The translations under genes were made by a program, and so were the position numbers. DNA of 6,912 nucleotides from Acidothermales bacterium (GTDB taxonomy: Bacteria > Actinomycetota > Actinomycetes > Streptosporangiales > WHST01): assembly GCA_017354575.1 (NCBI GenBank), contig JAFMQP010000213.1:1-6912 (forward strand), written 5' to 3'. How positions within the stretch are numbered: the first letter of the stretch is position 1; every line of letters begins with the position of its first letter. Shown piece after piece: positions 1 to 4,657 of the stretch. The notes below the pieces were generated by a model that saw only the letters and a list, made by a program, of their open reading frames with translations, did no database searches and was not told the origin of the DNA.

Positions 1-553
1 CCCTGGGCGAGCGCCCCTCGGCGAGCGCACGGACGAACGCCGCGCCGGCGGGGTAGTCCCGCCACGTCCCCGCGTCGGGCGCGGGCACCGGCTCCGCCGC
101 AGCTGGCGACGGGGCCTCGCGCTCGACCTTCGCGTGCCGGGGCGGTACGGCCAGCCGGACGACGTCGGCGAGGCTGCCGGCGTACCGGTCCGCGACGGCT
201 CGCGCGAGCCGGGCGATCTCCGGGGCGAGCACGGGCTCCGCGGACACCACCCGGTCGAGGTAGGCGAGCCGGCCGGAGTGCTCGCTCTCGTCGACCCGGT
301 CGAGGACGTACCCGTCGACGAGACTGCCCGCGAACCGCACCCGCACGCGGCAGCCGGGCACGCAGACGTCGTCGTCGCGCTGCGGGACGAGGTAGTCGAA
401 CGGGCGGTCCAGGTGCGGCAGCGAGACGTCCACGGCGACCCGCGCGACCGGGCGCTCGGCCGCGGGCTGCACCGCCGGCTTCGCACGGGTCCGGCCGGAC
501 CGCTGCCGCTCCAGCGTCAGCTGCTCGCCGTCGGGGCCGTCCTGTTCGCTCAC
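1..553 (-). CDS. priA: Primosomal protein N' PriA, N-terminal part (cut by left edge)
   Basis: The minus-strand reading from GTG at 553-551 gives 184 residues and is still open at the window edge. After a charged, low-complexity start (about 1-35), residues 36-57 read VARVAVDVSLPHLDRPFDYL, followed by VPGCRVRVRFAGSLVDGYVL-like sequence at 65-84 and AVADRYAGSLADVVRLAVPP at 119-138. This is the N-terminal DNA-binding domain of actinobacterial PriA, the replication-restart protein that binds 3' ends at forks. The GTG is the first possible start, because an in-frame TAG lies 12 bases upstream; a GGGGG run sits just before it. The helicase domain is outside the window. Many actinobacterial PriA proteins are annotated as probably lacking helicase activity, which cannot be judged here. 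It lies directly after metK, as in Streptomyces. Confidence 0.9.
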   Translation of the reverse strand, partial: MSEQDGPDGEQLTLERQRSGRTRAKPAVQPAAERPVARVAVDVSLPHLDRPFDYLVPQRDDDVCVPGCRVRVRFAGSLVDGYVLDRVDESEHSGRLAYLDRVVSAEPVLAPEIARLARAVADRYAGSLADVVRLAVPPRHAKVEREAPSPAAAEPVPAPDAGTWRDYPAGAAFVRALAEGRSPR

Positions 554-589
554 GCCCCCGTTCTACCGGACGCGAAGGCGGTGTGCCGG

Positions 590-598
590 TTGTCCACA
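590..598 (+). promoter_or_regulatory. Single DnaA box TTGTCCACA in the metK-priA gap
   Basis: TTGTCCACA matches exactly the high-GC DnaA box described for Streptomyces and relatives (E. coli consensus TTATCCACA). It lies in the 55-base gap between the metK stop and the priA start, about 37 bases upstream of the priA GTG. I saw no second copy in the window, so this is not an origin. A role in DnaA control of priA is inference; it could be a chance match. Confidence 0.45.
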
Positions 599-608
599 GC
601 CGAACGGG

Positions 609-1802
609 TCAGGCGCCGACGAACGAGCGGAGCTGGTCGACGCGGTCGGTGCGCTCCCAGCTCAGGTCCACGTCGGTGCGGCCGAAGTGGCCGTACGCCG
701 CGGTCTGCCGGTACACCGGCTGCAGCAGCTCGAGGTCGCGGATGATCGCGCCCGGACGCAGGTCGAACACCTCGCCGACGGCCTTCTCGATCTGGTCGAC
801 GGGGACCTGCTCGGTGCCGAAGGTCTCCACGAACAGGCCCACCGGCTGCGCCTTGCCGATGGCGTACGCCACCTGCACCTCGCAGCGCTCGGCGAAGCCG
901 GCGGCGACGATGTTCTTCGCCACCCAGCGCATCGCGTACGCCGCCGAGCGGTCGACCTTGGACGGGTCCTTGCCGGAGAACGCCCCGCCGCCGTGCCTGG
1001 CCATGCCGCCGTAGGTGTCGACGATGATCTTGCGGCCGGTCAGCCCCGCGTCGCCCATCGGGCCGCCGACCTCGAACCGGCCGGTCGGGTTCACGTACAG
1101 CCGGTAGCCGTGCGAGTCGAGCTCGAACGCCTCGAGCACCGGTTCGACCACGTGCCGGCGGACGTCCGGCGTGAGCAGGCTGTCGAGGTCGATGTCGGCG
1201 GCGTGCTGCGACGACACGACGACGGCGTCCAGCCGCACCGGCTTGTTGCCCTCGTACTCGACGGTCACCTGGGTCTTTCCGTCGGGGCGCAGGTAGGGCA
1301 CCAGCCCGTCCTTGCGCACCTGCGACAGCCGCCGGGACAGCTCGTGCGCGAGCGCGATCGGCAGCGGCATCAGCTGCTCCGTCTCGGTGCAGGCGTAGCC
1401 GAACATCATGCCCTGGTCGCCGGCGCCCTGCAGGTCGAACGGGTCGACCGAGCCCTCGGCGCGGCCCTCGTAGGCCTTCGTGACGCCCTGCGCGATGTCC
1501 GGCGACTGCGAGCCGATGGACACCGACACCCCGCAGGACGCGCCGTCGAAGCCCTTGATGGACGAGTCGTAACCGATGCCAAGGACGGTGTCGCGCACCA
1601 GTTGCGGGATCTCGACGTACGCCTTGGTCGTGACCTCCCCCGCGACGTGCACCTGGCCCGTCGTGATGAGCGTCTCGACGGCCACCCGGCTCGCCGGATC
1701 CTGCGCGATCAGGGCGTCGAGGACTGCGTCACTGATCTGGTCGGCGATCTTGTCCGGATGTCCCTCGGTAACGGACTCCGAGGTGAAGAGGCGGCTGGAC
1801 AC
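609..1802 (-). CDS. metK: S-adenosylmethionine synthetase
   Basis: This 397-residue protein joins ATP and L-methionine to make S-adenosylmethionine, releasing phosphate and pyrophosphate. It is cytosolic and usually tetrameric. The N-terminal ATP site reads VTEGHPDKIADQISDAVLD (11-29) with catalytic His15, Asp17 and Lys18. The two family signatures are complete: GAGDQGMMFGY (126-136) and GGGAFSGKDPSKVDRS (271-286). GHFGR (371-375) is also present, and the length is full. The open frame extends to a TTG at 1817, but that codon overlaps the strong Shine-Dalgarno GGAGGA (1815-1810). The GTG at 1802 lies 7 bases after this site and gives the usual start MSSRLFTSES, so I chose it. A 79-base gap with a possible promoter separates it from coaBC. 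I see no long leader, hence no room for a SAM riboswitch. Confidence 0.97.
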   Translation of the reverse strand: MSSRLFTSESVTEGHPDKIADQISDAVLDALIAQDPASRVAVETLITTGQVHVAGEVTTKAYVEIPQLVRDTVLGIGYDSSIKGFDGASCGVSVSIGSQSPDIAQGVTKAYEGRAEGSVDPFDLQGAGDQGMMFGYACTETEQLMPLPIALAHELSRRLSQVRKDGLVPYLRPDGKTQVTVEYEGNKPVRLDAVVVSSQHAADIDLDSLLTPDVRRHVVEPVLEAFELDSHGYRLYVNPTGRFEVGGPMGDAGLTGRKIIVDTYGGMARHGGGAFSGKDPSKVDRSAAYAMRWVAKNIVAAGFAERCEVQVAYAIGKAQPVGLFVETFGTEQVPVDQIEKAVGEVFDLRPGAIIRDLELLQPVYRQTAAYGHFGRTDVDLSWERTDRVDQLRSFVGA

Positions 1803-1809
1803 GACTGTT

Positions 1810-1815
1810 TCCTCC
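1810..1815 (-). promoter_or_regulatory. metK ribosome binding site (decides the start)
   Basis: GGAGGA is spaced 7 bases (AACAGTC) from the GTG at 1802. Because it overlaps the upstream in-frame TTG at 1817, it rules that codon out and fixes the metK start at 1802. Confidence 0.8.
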
Positions 1816-1839
1816 AAGGATCGGCATCGGTCCAGCCAG

Positions 1840-1845
1840 AGTTTA
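1840..1845 (-). promoter_or_regulatory. Candidate metK promoter -10 element
   Basis: TAAACT (1845 to 1840) fits the TANNNT form of actinobacterial -10 elements and stands out as an AT-rich word in a GC-rich gap. A start about 7 bases downstream, near 1833, would leave a leader of about 31 bases that contains the ribosome binding site. No good -35 lies 16-19 bases upstream; TTCGCG at 1872-1867 is too far (21 bases). Many actinobacterial promoters lack a clear -35, so it remains possible. Confidence 0.35.
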
Positions 1846-1860
1846 CCGGCGTCCCGGGGC

Positions 1861-1876
1861 GGCGCTCGCGAACGCC
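1861..1876. repeat. Near-palindrome between coaBC and the metK promoter
   Basis: The 16-base word GGCGCTCGCGAACGCC pairs with itself except for one mismatched pair (C at position 5 against A at 12). It lies 6 bases after the coaBC stop and 16 bases upstream of the candidate metK -10. It has no T-tract, so it is a poor classical terminator. It could be an operator, a weak RNA hairpin, or chance in GC-rich DNA. Confidence 0.35.
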
Positions 1877-1881
1877 CTTCC

Positions 1882-3099
1882 TCAGCCGGGCCGCAACCGC
1901 TCGGTCACGAGGTCGAGCACCCGGTCGGCCAGGATTCCCTTGCTCGACTCGGGCAGCCGCGTCTCCGAGCCGTCCGCGCCGAGGACGACGGCCTGGTTGT
2001 GCTCGACCTCGAACCCCTTGCCGTCGCCCACCTCGTTCACGACGAGCAGGTCGCAGCCCTTCGCGGCGAGCTTCGCCCGGCCCCGCTCGAGCACGTCGTC
2101 GGTCTCGGCCGCGAACCCGACGACCACCTGGCCGGGACGCGGCCGCCGGGCGCCGAGGCCGGCGAGGATGTCCGGCGTCTTGCGCAGCCGCAGCGGTTCC
2201 GGGTCCGCGGCGGTCTTCTTGATCTTCGTGGTGGACGGCGTCACGGGGCCGAAGTCGGCGGGGGCGGCGGCCATCACGACGACGTCGACGCCCGCCGCGT
2301 GCTGGGCGACCGCGTCGGCCAGTTGCTCGGTGGTCTCGACGCGGACGACGTCCACGCCTGCCGGGTCGCCGAGCGCGCTGTTCGCGGCGACGAGCACGAC
2401 GTCGGCGCCGCGGACGAGGGCGGCCCGGGCGAACGCGTAGCCCTGGCGGCCGCTGGACCGGTTGCCGAGGAAGCGCACCGGGTCGAGCGGCTCGCGGGTG
2501 CCGCCGGCGGTGACGAGCACCTTCCGCCCGCGCAGGTCGGCGGCGCCGCCTGCCCGCGCGTGGACGAGCGCGGCGAGCGCCGTGTGGAAGATCTCGTCCG
2601 GCTCGGGCAGCCGGCCGGGCCCGGAGTCGGCGCCGGTCAGCCGGCCGGTCGCGGGCTCGATGACCAGCGCACCGCGGTCACGCAGCGCGCGGACGTTCGC
2701 CTGCGTCGCGGCGTGCAGCCACATCTCGGTGTGCATCGCCGGCGCGTACACGACGGGACATCGCGCCGTGAGCAGCGTGTTGGTGAGCAGGTCGTCGGCG
2801 AGCCCGTGCGCCGCCCGCGCGAGCGTGTTGGCGGTGGCGGGCGCGACCACGACGAGGTCGGCCTCGCGGCCGAACCGGACGTGCGGGACCTCGTGCGCGT
2901 CCTGCCAGACGTCCGTCGCCACGGGATGGCCGGACAGCGCGGCCCAGGTGGGTTCGCCGACGAAGCGCAGCGCGCTCTCGGTGGGGACGACCCGGACGTC
3001 GTGTCCGCTCTCGGTGAACAGCCGGACGAGCGCGCACGCCTTGTACGCCGCGATGCCGCCGGCGACGCCGACGAGGACGAGCGGCCGCTCGGTGCTCAC
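1882..3099 (-). CDS. coaBC: Bifunctional phosphopantothenoylcysteine decarboxylase / phosphopantothenate-cysteine ligase
   Basis: This 405-residue fusion carries out two steps of coenzyme A synthesis. CoaB joins cysteine to 4'-phosphopantothenate using CTP, and CoaC then decarboxylates the product with FMN to give 4'-phosphopantetheine. The CoaC half (about 1-180) shows GVAGGIAAYK (11-20), active-site His73 in VPHVRF, the FMN motif APATANTLA (86-94) and the substrate clamp PAMHTEMW (120-127), whose His in place of the common Asn is normal in actinobacteria. The CoaB half (about 190-400) shows KVLVTAGGTREPLDPVRFLG (193-212), NRSSGRQGYAF (213-223) with Asn213, MAAAPADF (276-283) and KIKK (292-295). 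The GTG start at 3099 has GGAGAG 6 bases upstream. The gap to rpoZ is 42 bases with no promoter that I can see, suggesting co-transcription. Pro280 replaces the Val usual in the MAAAVADF motif. Confidence 0.96.
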   Translation of the reverse strand: MSTERPLVLVGVAGGIAAYKACALVRLFTESGHDVRVVPTESALRFVGEPTWAALSGHPVATDVWQDAHEVPHVRFGREADLVVVAPATANTLARAAHGLADDLLTNTLLTARCPVVYAPAMHTEMWLHAATQANVRALRDRGALVIEPATGRLTGADSGPGRLPEPDEIFHTALAALVHARAGGAADLRGRKVLVTAGGTREPLDPVRFLGNRSSGRQGYAFARAALVRGADVVLVAANSALGDPAGVDVVRVETTEQLADAVAQHAAGVDVVVMAAAPADFGPVTPSTTKIKKTAADPEPLRLRKTPDILAGLGARRPRPGQVVVGFAAETDDVLERGRAKLAAKGCDLLVVNEVGDGKGFEVEHNQAVVLGADGSETRLPESSKGILADRVLDLVTERLRPG

Positions 3100-3141
3100 A
3101 CCCGGCTCTCCAATGACTCCGCCGCCCCCGGAACCCCCCGG

Positions 3142-3444
3142 CTACCGGGCGAGTGCCGGGTCGGTGGGGTCGTTCGGGTCCGGGGTCTCGACGGTCTCGG
3201 TGTCGAGCAGCCCGGCGTGGATCTCGCGCAACGCGATCGACAGCGGCTTCTCCTGCACGTGGGTCTCCACGAGCGGGCCGACGTACTCGAGCAGGCCCTC
3301 GCCGAGCTGCGAGTAGTACGCGTTGATCTGCCGTGCGCGCTTGGCCGCGTAGATGACCAGCTGGTAGCGGCTCGGGGTGGCCTTCAGCAGGTCGTCGATG
3401 GGTGGGTTGGTGATGCCTTCGGCCACCGGCTGGGTAGCGGGCAA
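3142..3444 (-). CDS. rpoZ: RNA polymerase omega subunit
   Basis: Omega helps assemble and stabilise RNA polymerase by holding the beta' subunit. The protein is 100 residues from the chosen start. Its core reads GITNPPIDDLL (10-20), SRYQLVIYAAKRARQINAYY (25-44), QLGEGLLEYVGPLVE (46-60) and EKPLSIALREIHAGLL (65-80), all typical of actinobacterial omega. The tail from about 81 on is acidic and proline-rich. The frame also has a GTG at 3480, giving 112 residues, but that codon has no Shine-Dalgarno. The TTG at 3444 sits 5 bases after GGAAGGA (3456-3450) and gives a length close to the roughly 90-residue Streptomyces protein, so I prefer it. A GTG at 3426 is a weaker choice. It lies between gmk and coaBC, as in Streptomyces. 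Confidence 0.94.
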   Translation of the reverse strand: MPATQPVAEGITNPPIDDLLKATPSRYQLVIYAAKRARQINAYYSQLGEGLLEYVGPLVETHVQEKPLSIALREIHAGLLDTETVETPDPNDPTDPALAR

Positions 3445-3449
3445 GGCGG

Positions 3450-3456
3450 TCCTTCC
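3450..3456 (-). promoter_or_regulatory. rpoZ ribosome binding site (favours a TTG start)
   Basis: GGAAGGA is followed by the 5-base spacer CCGCC and then TTG at 3444. No comparable site precedes the alternative GTG codons at 3480 and 3426, so this site is the main reason for choosing the TTG. Confidence 0.65.
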
Positions 3457-3482
3457 GGTCGTGACGTCGCCGGCCCGCACGC

Positions 3483-4070
3483 TCAGCAGGGCGCTCCGTC
3501 GGGAGCGGGGCCGGTAGGGATTCTTAGCAAGGCTACCAGGCGGTCGCAGACGTCATCGATCGTCGTGTTGACGAGGGTGACGTCGAACTCCGCCTCGGCC
3601 GCGAGCTCGACTCGCGCCTGGGCGAGCCGCCGCTCGACCACCTCCGGCGGTTCCGTGCCGCGGCCGACGAGCCGCTGGACCAGCTCGTCCCAGGACGGCG
3701 GGGCGAGGAACACCAGCTGCGAACCGGGCAGCGACGCGCGCACCTGGCGGGCGCCCTGCAGGTCGATGACGAGCAGCGTCGGGTCGCCGGCGGCGAGATG
3801 CTCGAGCACCGGCCCACGCGGGGTGCCGTACCGGTTGCCGGCGAACTCGGCGTACTCCAGCAGGTCGCCGGCCGCGGTCATCGCGTCGAACGTCGCGTCG
3901 TCGACGAAGTGGTAGTCGACGCCGTCGGTCTCCCCCGGACGCCGTGGCCGGGTCGTCGCCGACACCGAGAGCCAGACCTCCGGGTGGCGCTGCCGCAGCC
4001 GGGCCACGACCGTGGTCTTGCCGACTCCGGACGGGCCGGAGAGGACCAGCAGGCGTCGGTCAGTTCGCAC
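3483..4070 (-). CDS. gmk: Guanylate kinase
   Basis: The enzyme phosphorylates GMP to GDP with ATP, an essential step in guanine nucleotide supply. The protein has 195 residues, typical for the family. The P-loop GPSGVGKT is at 12-19. The GMP-binding stretch SVSATTRPRRPGETDGVDYH (35-54) contains Arg41, Arg44, Glu47 and Tyr53. NRYGTPRGP is at 79-87, VIDLQGARQVR at 101-111, and the lid with RGTEPPEVVERRL at 137-149. The frame stays open to 4181, but the homology begins at the GTG at 4070, which overlaps the last 11 bases of mihF. No strong Shine-Dalgarno precedes it, so translational coupling to mihF is likely. The last codons include a run of rare ones (GTA, then TTG CTA AGA) that may reflect an overlapping signal. 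Confidence 0.97.
   Translation of the reverse strand: MRTDRRLLVLSGPSGVGKTTVVARLRQRHPEVWLSVSATTRPRRPGETDGVDYHFVDDATFDAMTAAGDLLEYAEFAGNRYGTPRGPVLEHLAAGDPTLLVIDLQGARQVRASLPGSQLVFLAPPSWDELVQRLVGRGTEPPEVVERRLAQARVELAAEAEFDVTLVNTTIDDVCDRLVALLRIPTGPAPDGAPC
3520..3549 (-). promoter_or_regulatory. Possible internal promoter for rpoZ inside the end of gmk
   Basis: The minus strand here has an AT-rich patch, TAGCCTTGCTAAGAAT (3535-3520), in otherwise very GC-rich coding DNA. TAAGAA (3526-3521) could serve as a -10, with the poor -35 CTGCGA (3549-3544) 17 bases upstream. TAGCCT (3535-3530) is an alternative -10 without a -35. Transcription would begin about 70 bases before the rpoZ TTG. The matches are weak; the main hint is that the patch forces several rare codons in a row. 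Confidence 0.25.
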
Positions 4071-4377
4071 CGAACTCGCGTTCGAGCGCCGCGATCTGGT
4101 TGGCGCCGAGACCGCGGACCCGCCGGGACTCGGCGATGCCGAGCTTCTCCATGAGCTGCCGGGCGCGCACCTTGCCGACACCGGGCATCGCCTCGAGCAG
4201 GGCGACGACCTTCATCTTGCCGACGACCTCGTTGCGCTGGCCCTCCTTGATGACCTCGGCGAGAGACGCACCGGAGTGCTTGAGCCGGTTCTTCACCTCG
4301 GCTCGTTCCCGCCGGGCCGCGGCGGCCTTCTCCAGCGCAGCGGCACGTTGTTCGGGGGTGAGGGAAGGAAGCGGCAC
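4060..4377 (-). CDS. mihF: Actinobacterial integration host factor (mIHF/sIHF)
   Basis: The protein has 105 residues and belongs to the mIHF/sIHF family of nucleoid-associated DNA-binding proteins. Family members bind and bend DNA, influence supercoiling and gene expression, and are essential in mycobacteria. The N-terminal helix is rich in Ala, Lys, Arg and Glu (about 7-32). The helix-two-turn-helix DNA-binding segment is LLEAMPGVGKVRARQLMEKL (60-79). The conserved end RRVRGLGANQIAALEREF (85-102) closely resembles Streptomyces sIHF and mycobacterial mIHF. The GTG start at 4377 has GAGGTGA (4390-4384) 6 bases upstream. A good promoter lies about 100 bases upstream, so the gene probably starts its own transcript, which then continues into gmk. 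Its stop overlaps the gmk start by 11 bases. Confidence 0.96.
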   Translation of the reverse strand: MPLPSLTPEQRAAALEKAAAARRERAEVKNRLKHSGASLAEVIKEGQRNEVVGKMKVVALLEAMPGVGKVRARQLMEKLGIAESRRVRGLGANQIAALEREFGAN

Positions 4378-4403
4378 GCGCAGTCACCTCGGTCTCGCTC
4401 GGT

Positions 4404-4439
4404 CGGTCCGCACTGACATCGTTCGCCGCGCCCGGACCG
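4404..4439 (-). repeat. Stem-loop in the predicted mihF leader
   Basis: CGGTCCG (4439-4433) and CGGACCG (4410-4404) form a perfect 7-pair stem around a 22-base loop. It lies between the predicted transcription start (near 4463) and the mihF ribosome binding site (4390-4384), leaving that site outside the stem. It could affect mRNA stability or translation, or be a protein-binding inverted repeat. The long loop makes a strong structure doubtful. Confidence 0.35.
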
Positions 4440-4469
4440 TTTCGGCGCCCGGTGGGGTGAACCCTTCGG

Positions 4470-4499
4470 AACCTAGCGAGTCGGACGGGGTGAAGGCAA
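4470..4499 (-). promoter_or_regulatory. Probable mihF promoter (sigma-70 type)
   Basis: The -35 TTGCCT (4499-4494) and -10 TAGGTT (4475-4470) are separated by 18 bases. Both are close to the housekeeping consensus of actinobacteria (TTGACN and TANNNT). The predicted start is near 4463, leaving a leader of about 86 bases before the mihF GTG. Repeated TTCACCCC words occupy the spacer (4494-4487) and the start region (4461-4454), and could be operators. This is the best promoter match in the window. Confidence 0.6.
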
Positions 4500-4500
4500 C

Positions 4501-4535
4501 GCGGGGTACGGGTTGGGCCGGGCCCGTGTCCCCGC
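4501..4535 (-). terminator. Strong stem-loop between pyrF and mihF (possible terminator)
   Basis: GCGGGG (4535-4530) pairs with CCCCGC (4506-4501). Inside this, ACGGG (4527-4523) pairs with CCCGT (4512-4508). The result is 11 pairs with a small AC/A internal loop and a 10-base end loop. No T-tract follows, as is common for actinobacterial terminators. It lies about 120 bases after pyrF and ends one base before the mihF -35, so it could end pyr transcripts or act as a DNA element at the mihF promoter. Confidence 0.45.
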
Positions 4536-4577
4536 TGTGATCAGGAAGGACACTCGCACGCACGTCGCCTGCCCCGC

Positions 4578-4591
4578 GTGAAGGCACCGCG
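4578..4591. repeat. Upstream copy of a 14-base direct repeat (partner 4490-4503)
   Basis: GTGAAGGCACCGCG here and GTGAAGGCAACGCG at 4490-4503 (plus-strand readings) differ at one base and lie 88 bases apart. The downstream copy contains the mihF -35. A paired binding site or a small duplication would explain it. Confidence 0.45.
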
Positions 4592-4610
4592 AGCCTGGTT
4601 CACCCGGCTC
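4591..4610 (-). repeat. Small stem-loop in the pyrF-mihF spacer
   Basis: GAGCC (4610-4606) pairs with GGCTC (4595-4591). Inside, after one G-A mismatch, GG pairs with CC around a TGAA loop. The stem is short and no T-run follows. It contains one of the GGGTGAACC-type words found elsewhere in this spacer. Confidence 0.3.
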
Positions 4611-4623
4611 GGGTCGCGGGCCG

Positions 4624-4647
4624 GCGGACCGACGGCGAAGCGTCCGC
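4624..4647 (-). terminator. Stem-loop 10 bases after pyrF
   Basis: GCGGAC (4647-4642) and GTCCGC (4629-4624) form a perfect 6-pair stem around a 12-base loop, just past the pyrF stop at 4658. There is no T-tract. The position suits an operon-end hairpin, but the short stem makes this a weak call, and the hairpin at 4535-4501 is the stronger candidate. Confidence 0.3.
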
Positions 4648-4657
4648 TGTCGCTCGC

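Noticed and set aside
554..570. TAGAAC just before the priA GTG as a -10 for a leaderless transcript
   Set aside because: The hexamer ends in C instead of T, and no suitable -35 is found at a normal distance, so it is not listed as a promoter.
134..745. A 203-codon plus-strand frame across priA and the metK end
   Set aside because: It is a shadow of priA and metK; the minus-strand priA reading has clear family sequence.
1803..1881. A SAM-sensing riboswitch upstream of metK
   Set aside because: The whole gap is 79 bases, part of it promoter and ribosome binding site, and I see no conserved riboswitch core.
3137..3149. CCCGG-CTA-CCGGG hairpin over the rpoZ stop codon
   Set aside because: It has five pairs with a 3-base loop and no T-tract; such small GC palindromes are common in this DNA.
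1576..3915. A 779-codon open frame on the plus strand
   Set aside because: It lies antisense to metK, coaBC, rpoZ and gmk, all of which have clear family motifs. Its translation is repetitive in Arg, Gly, Ala and Asp with no recognisable domain, as expected for GC-rich DNA read antisense.
4071..4181. An extended N-terminus for gmk, 37 codons upstream
   Set aside because: The extension lies in the coding sequence of mihF in another frame and has no homology to guanylate kinases; the family starts at the GTG at 4070.
4384..4587. A small minus-strand open frame (67 codons) in the pyrF-mihF spacer
   Set aside because: It overlaps the predicted promoter and hairpin, has no recognisable motif, and no good ribosome binding site. 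Open frames of this size are common by chance here.
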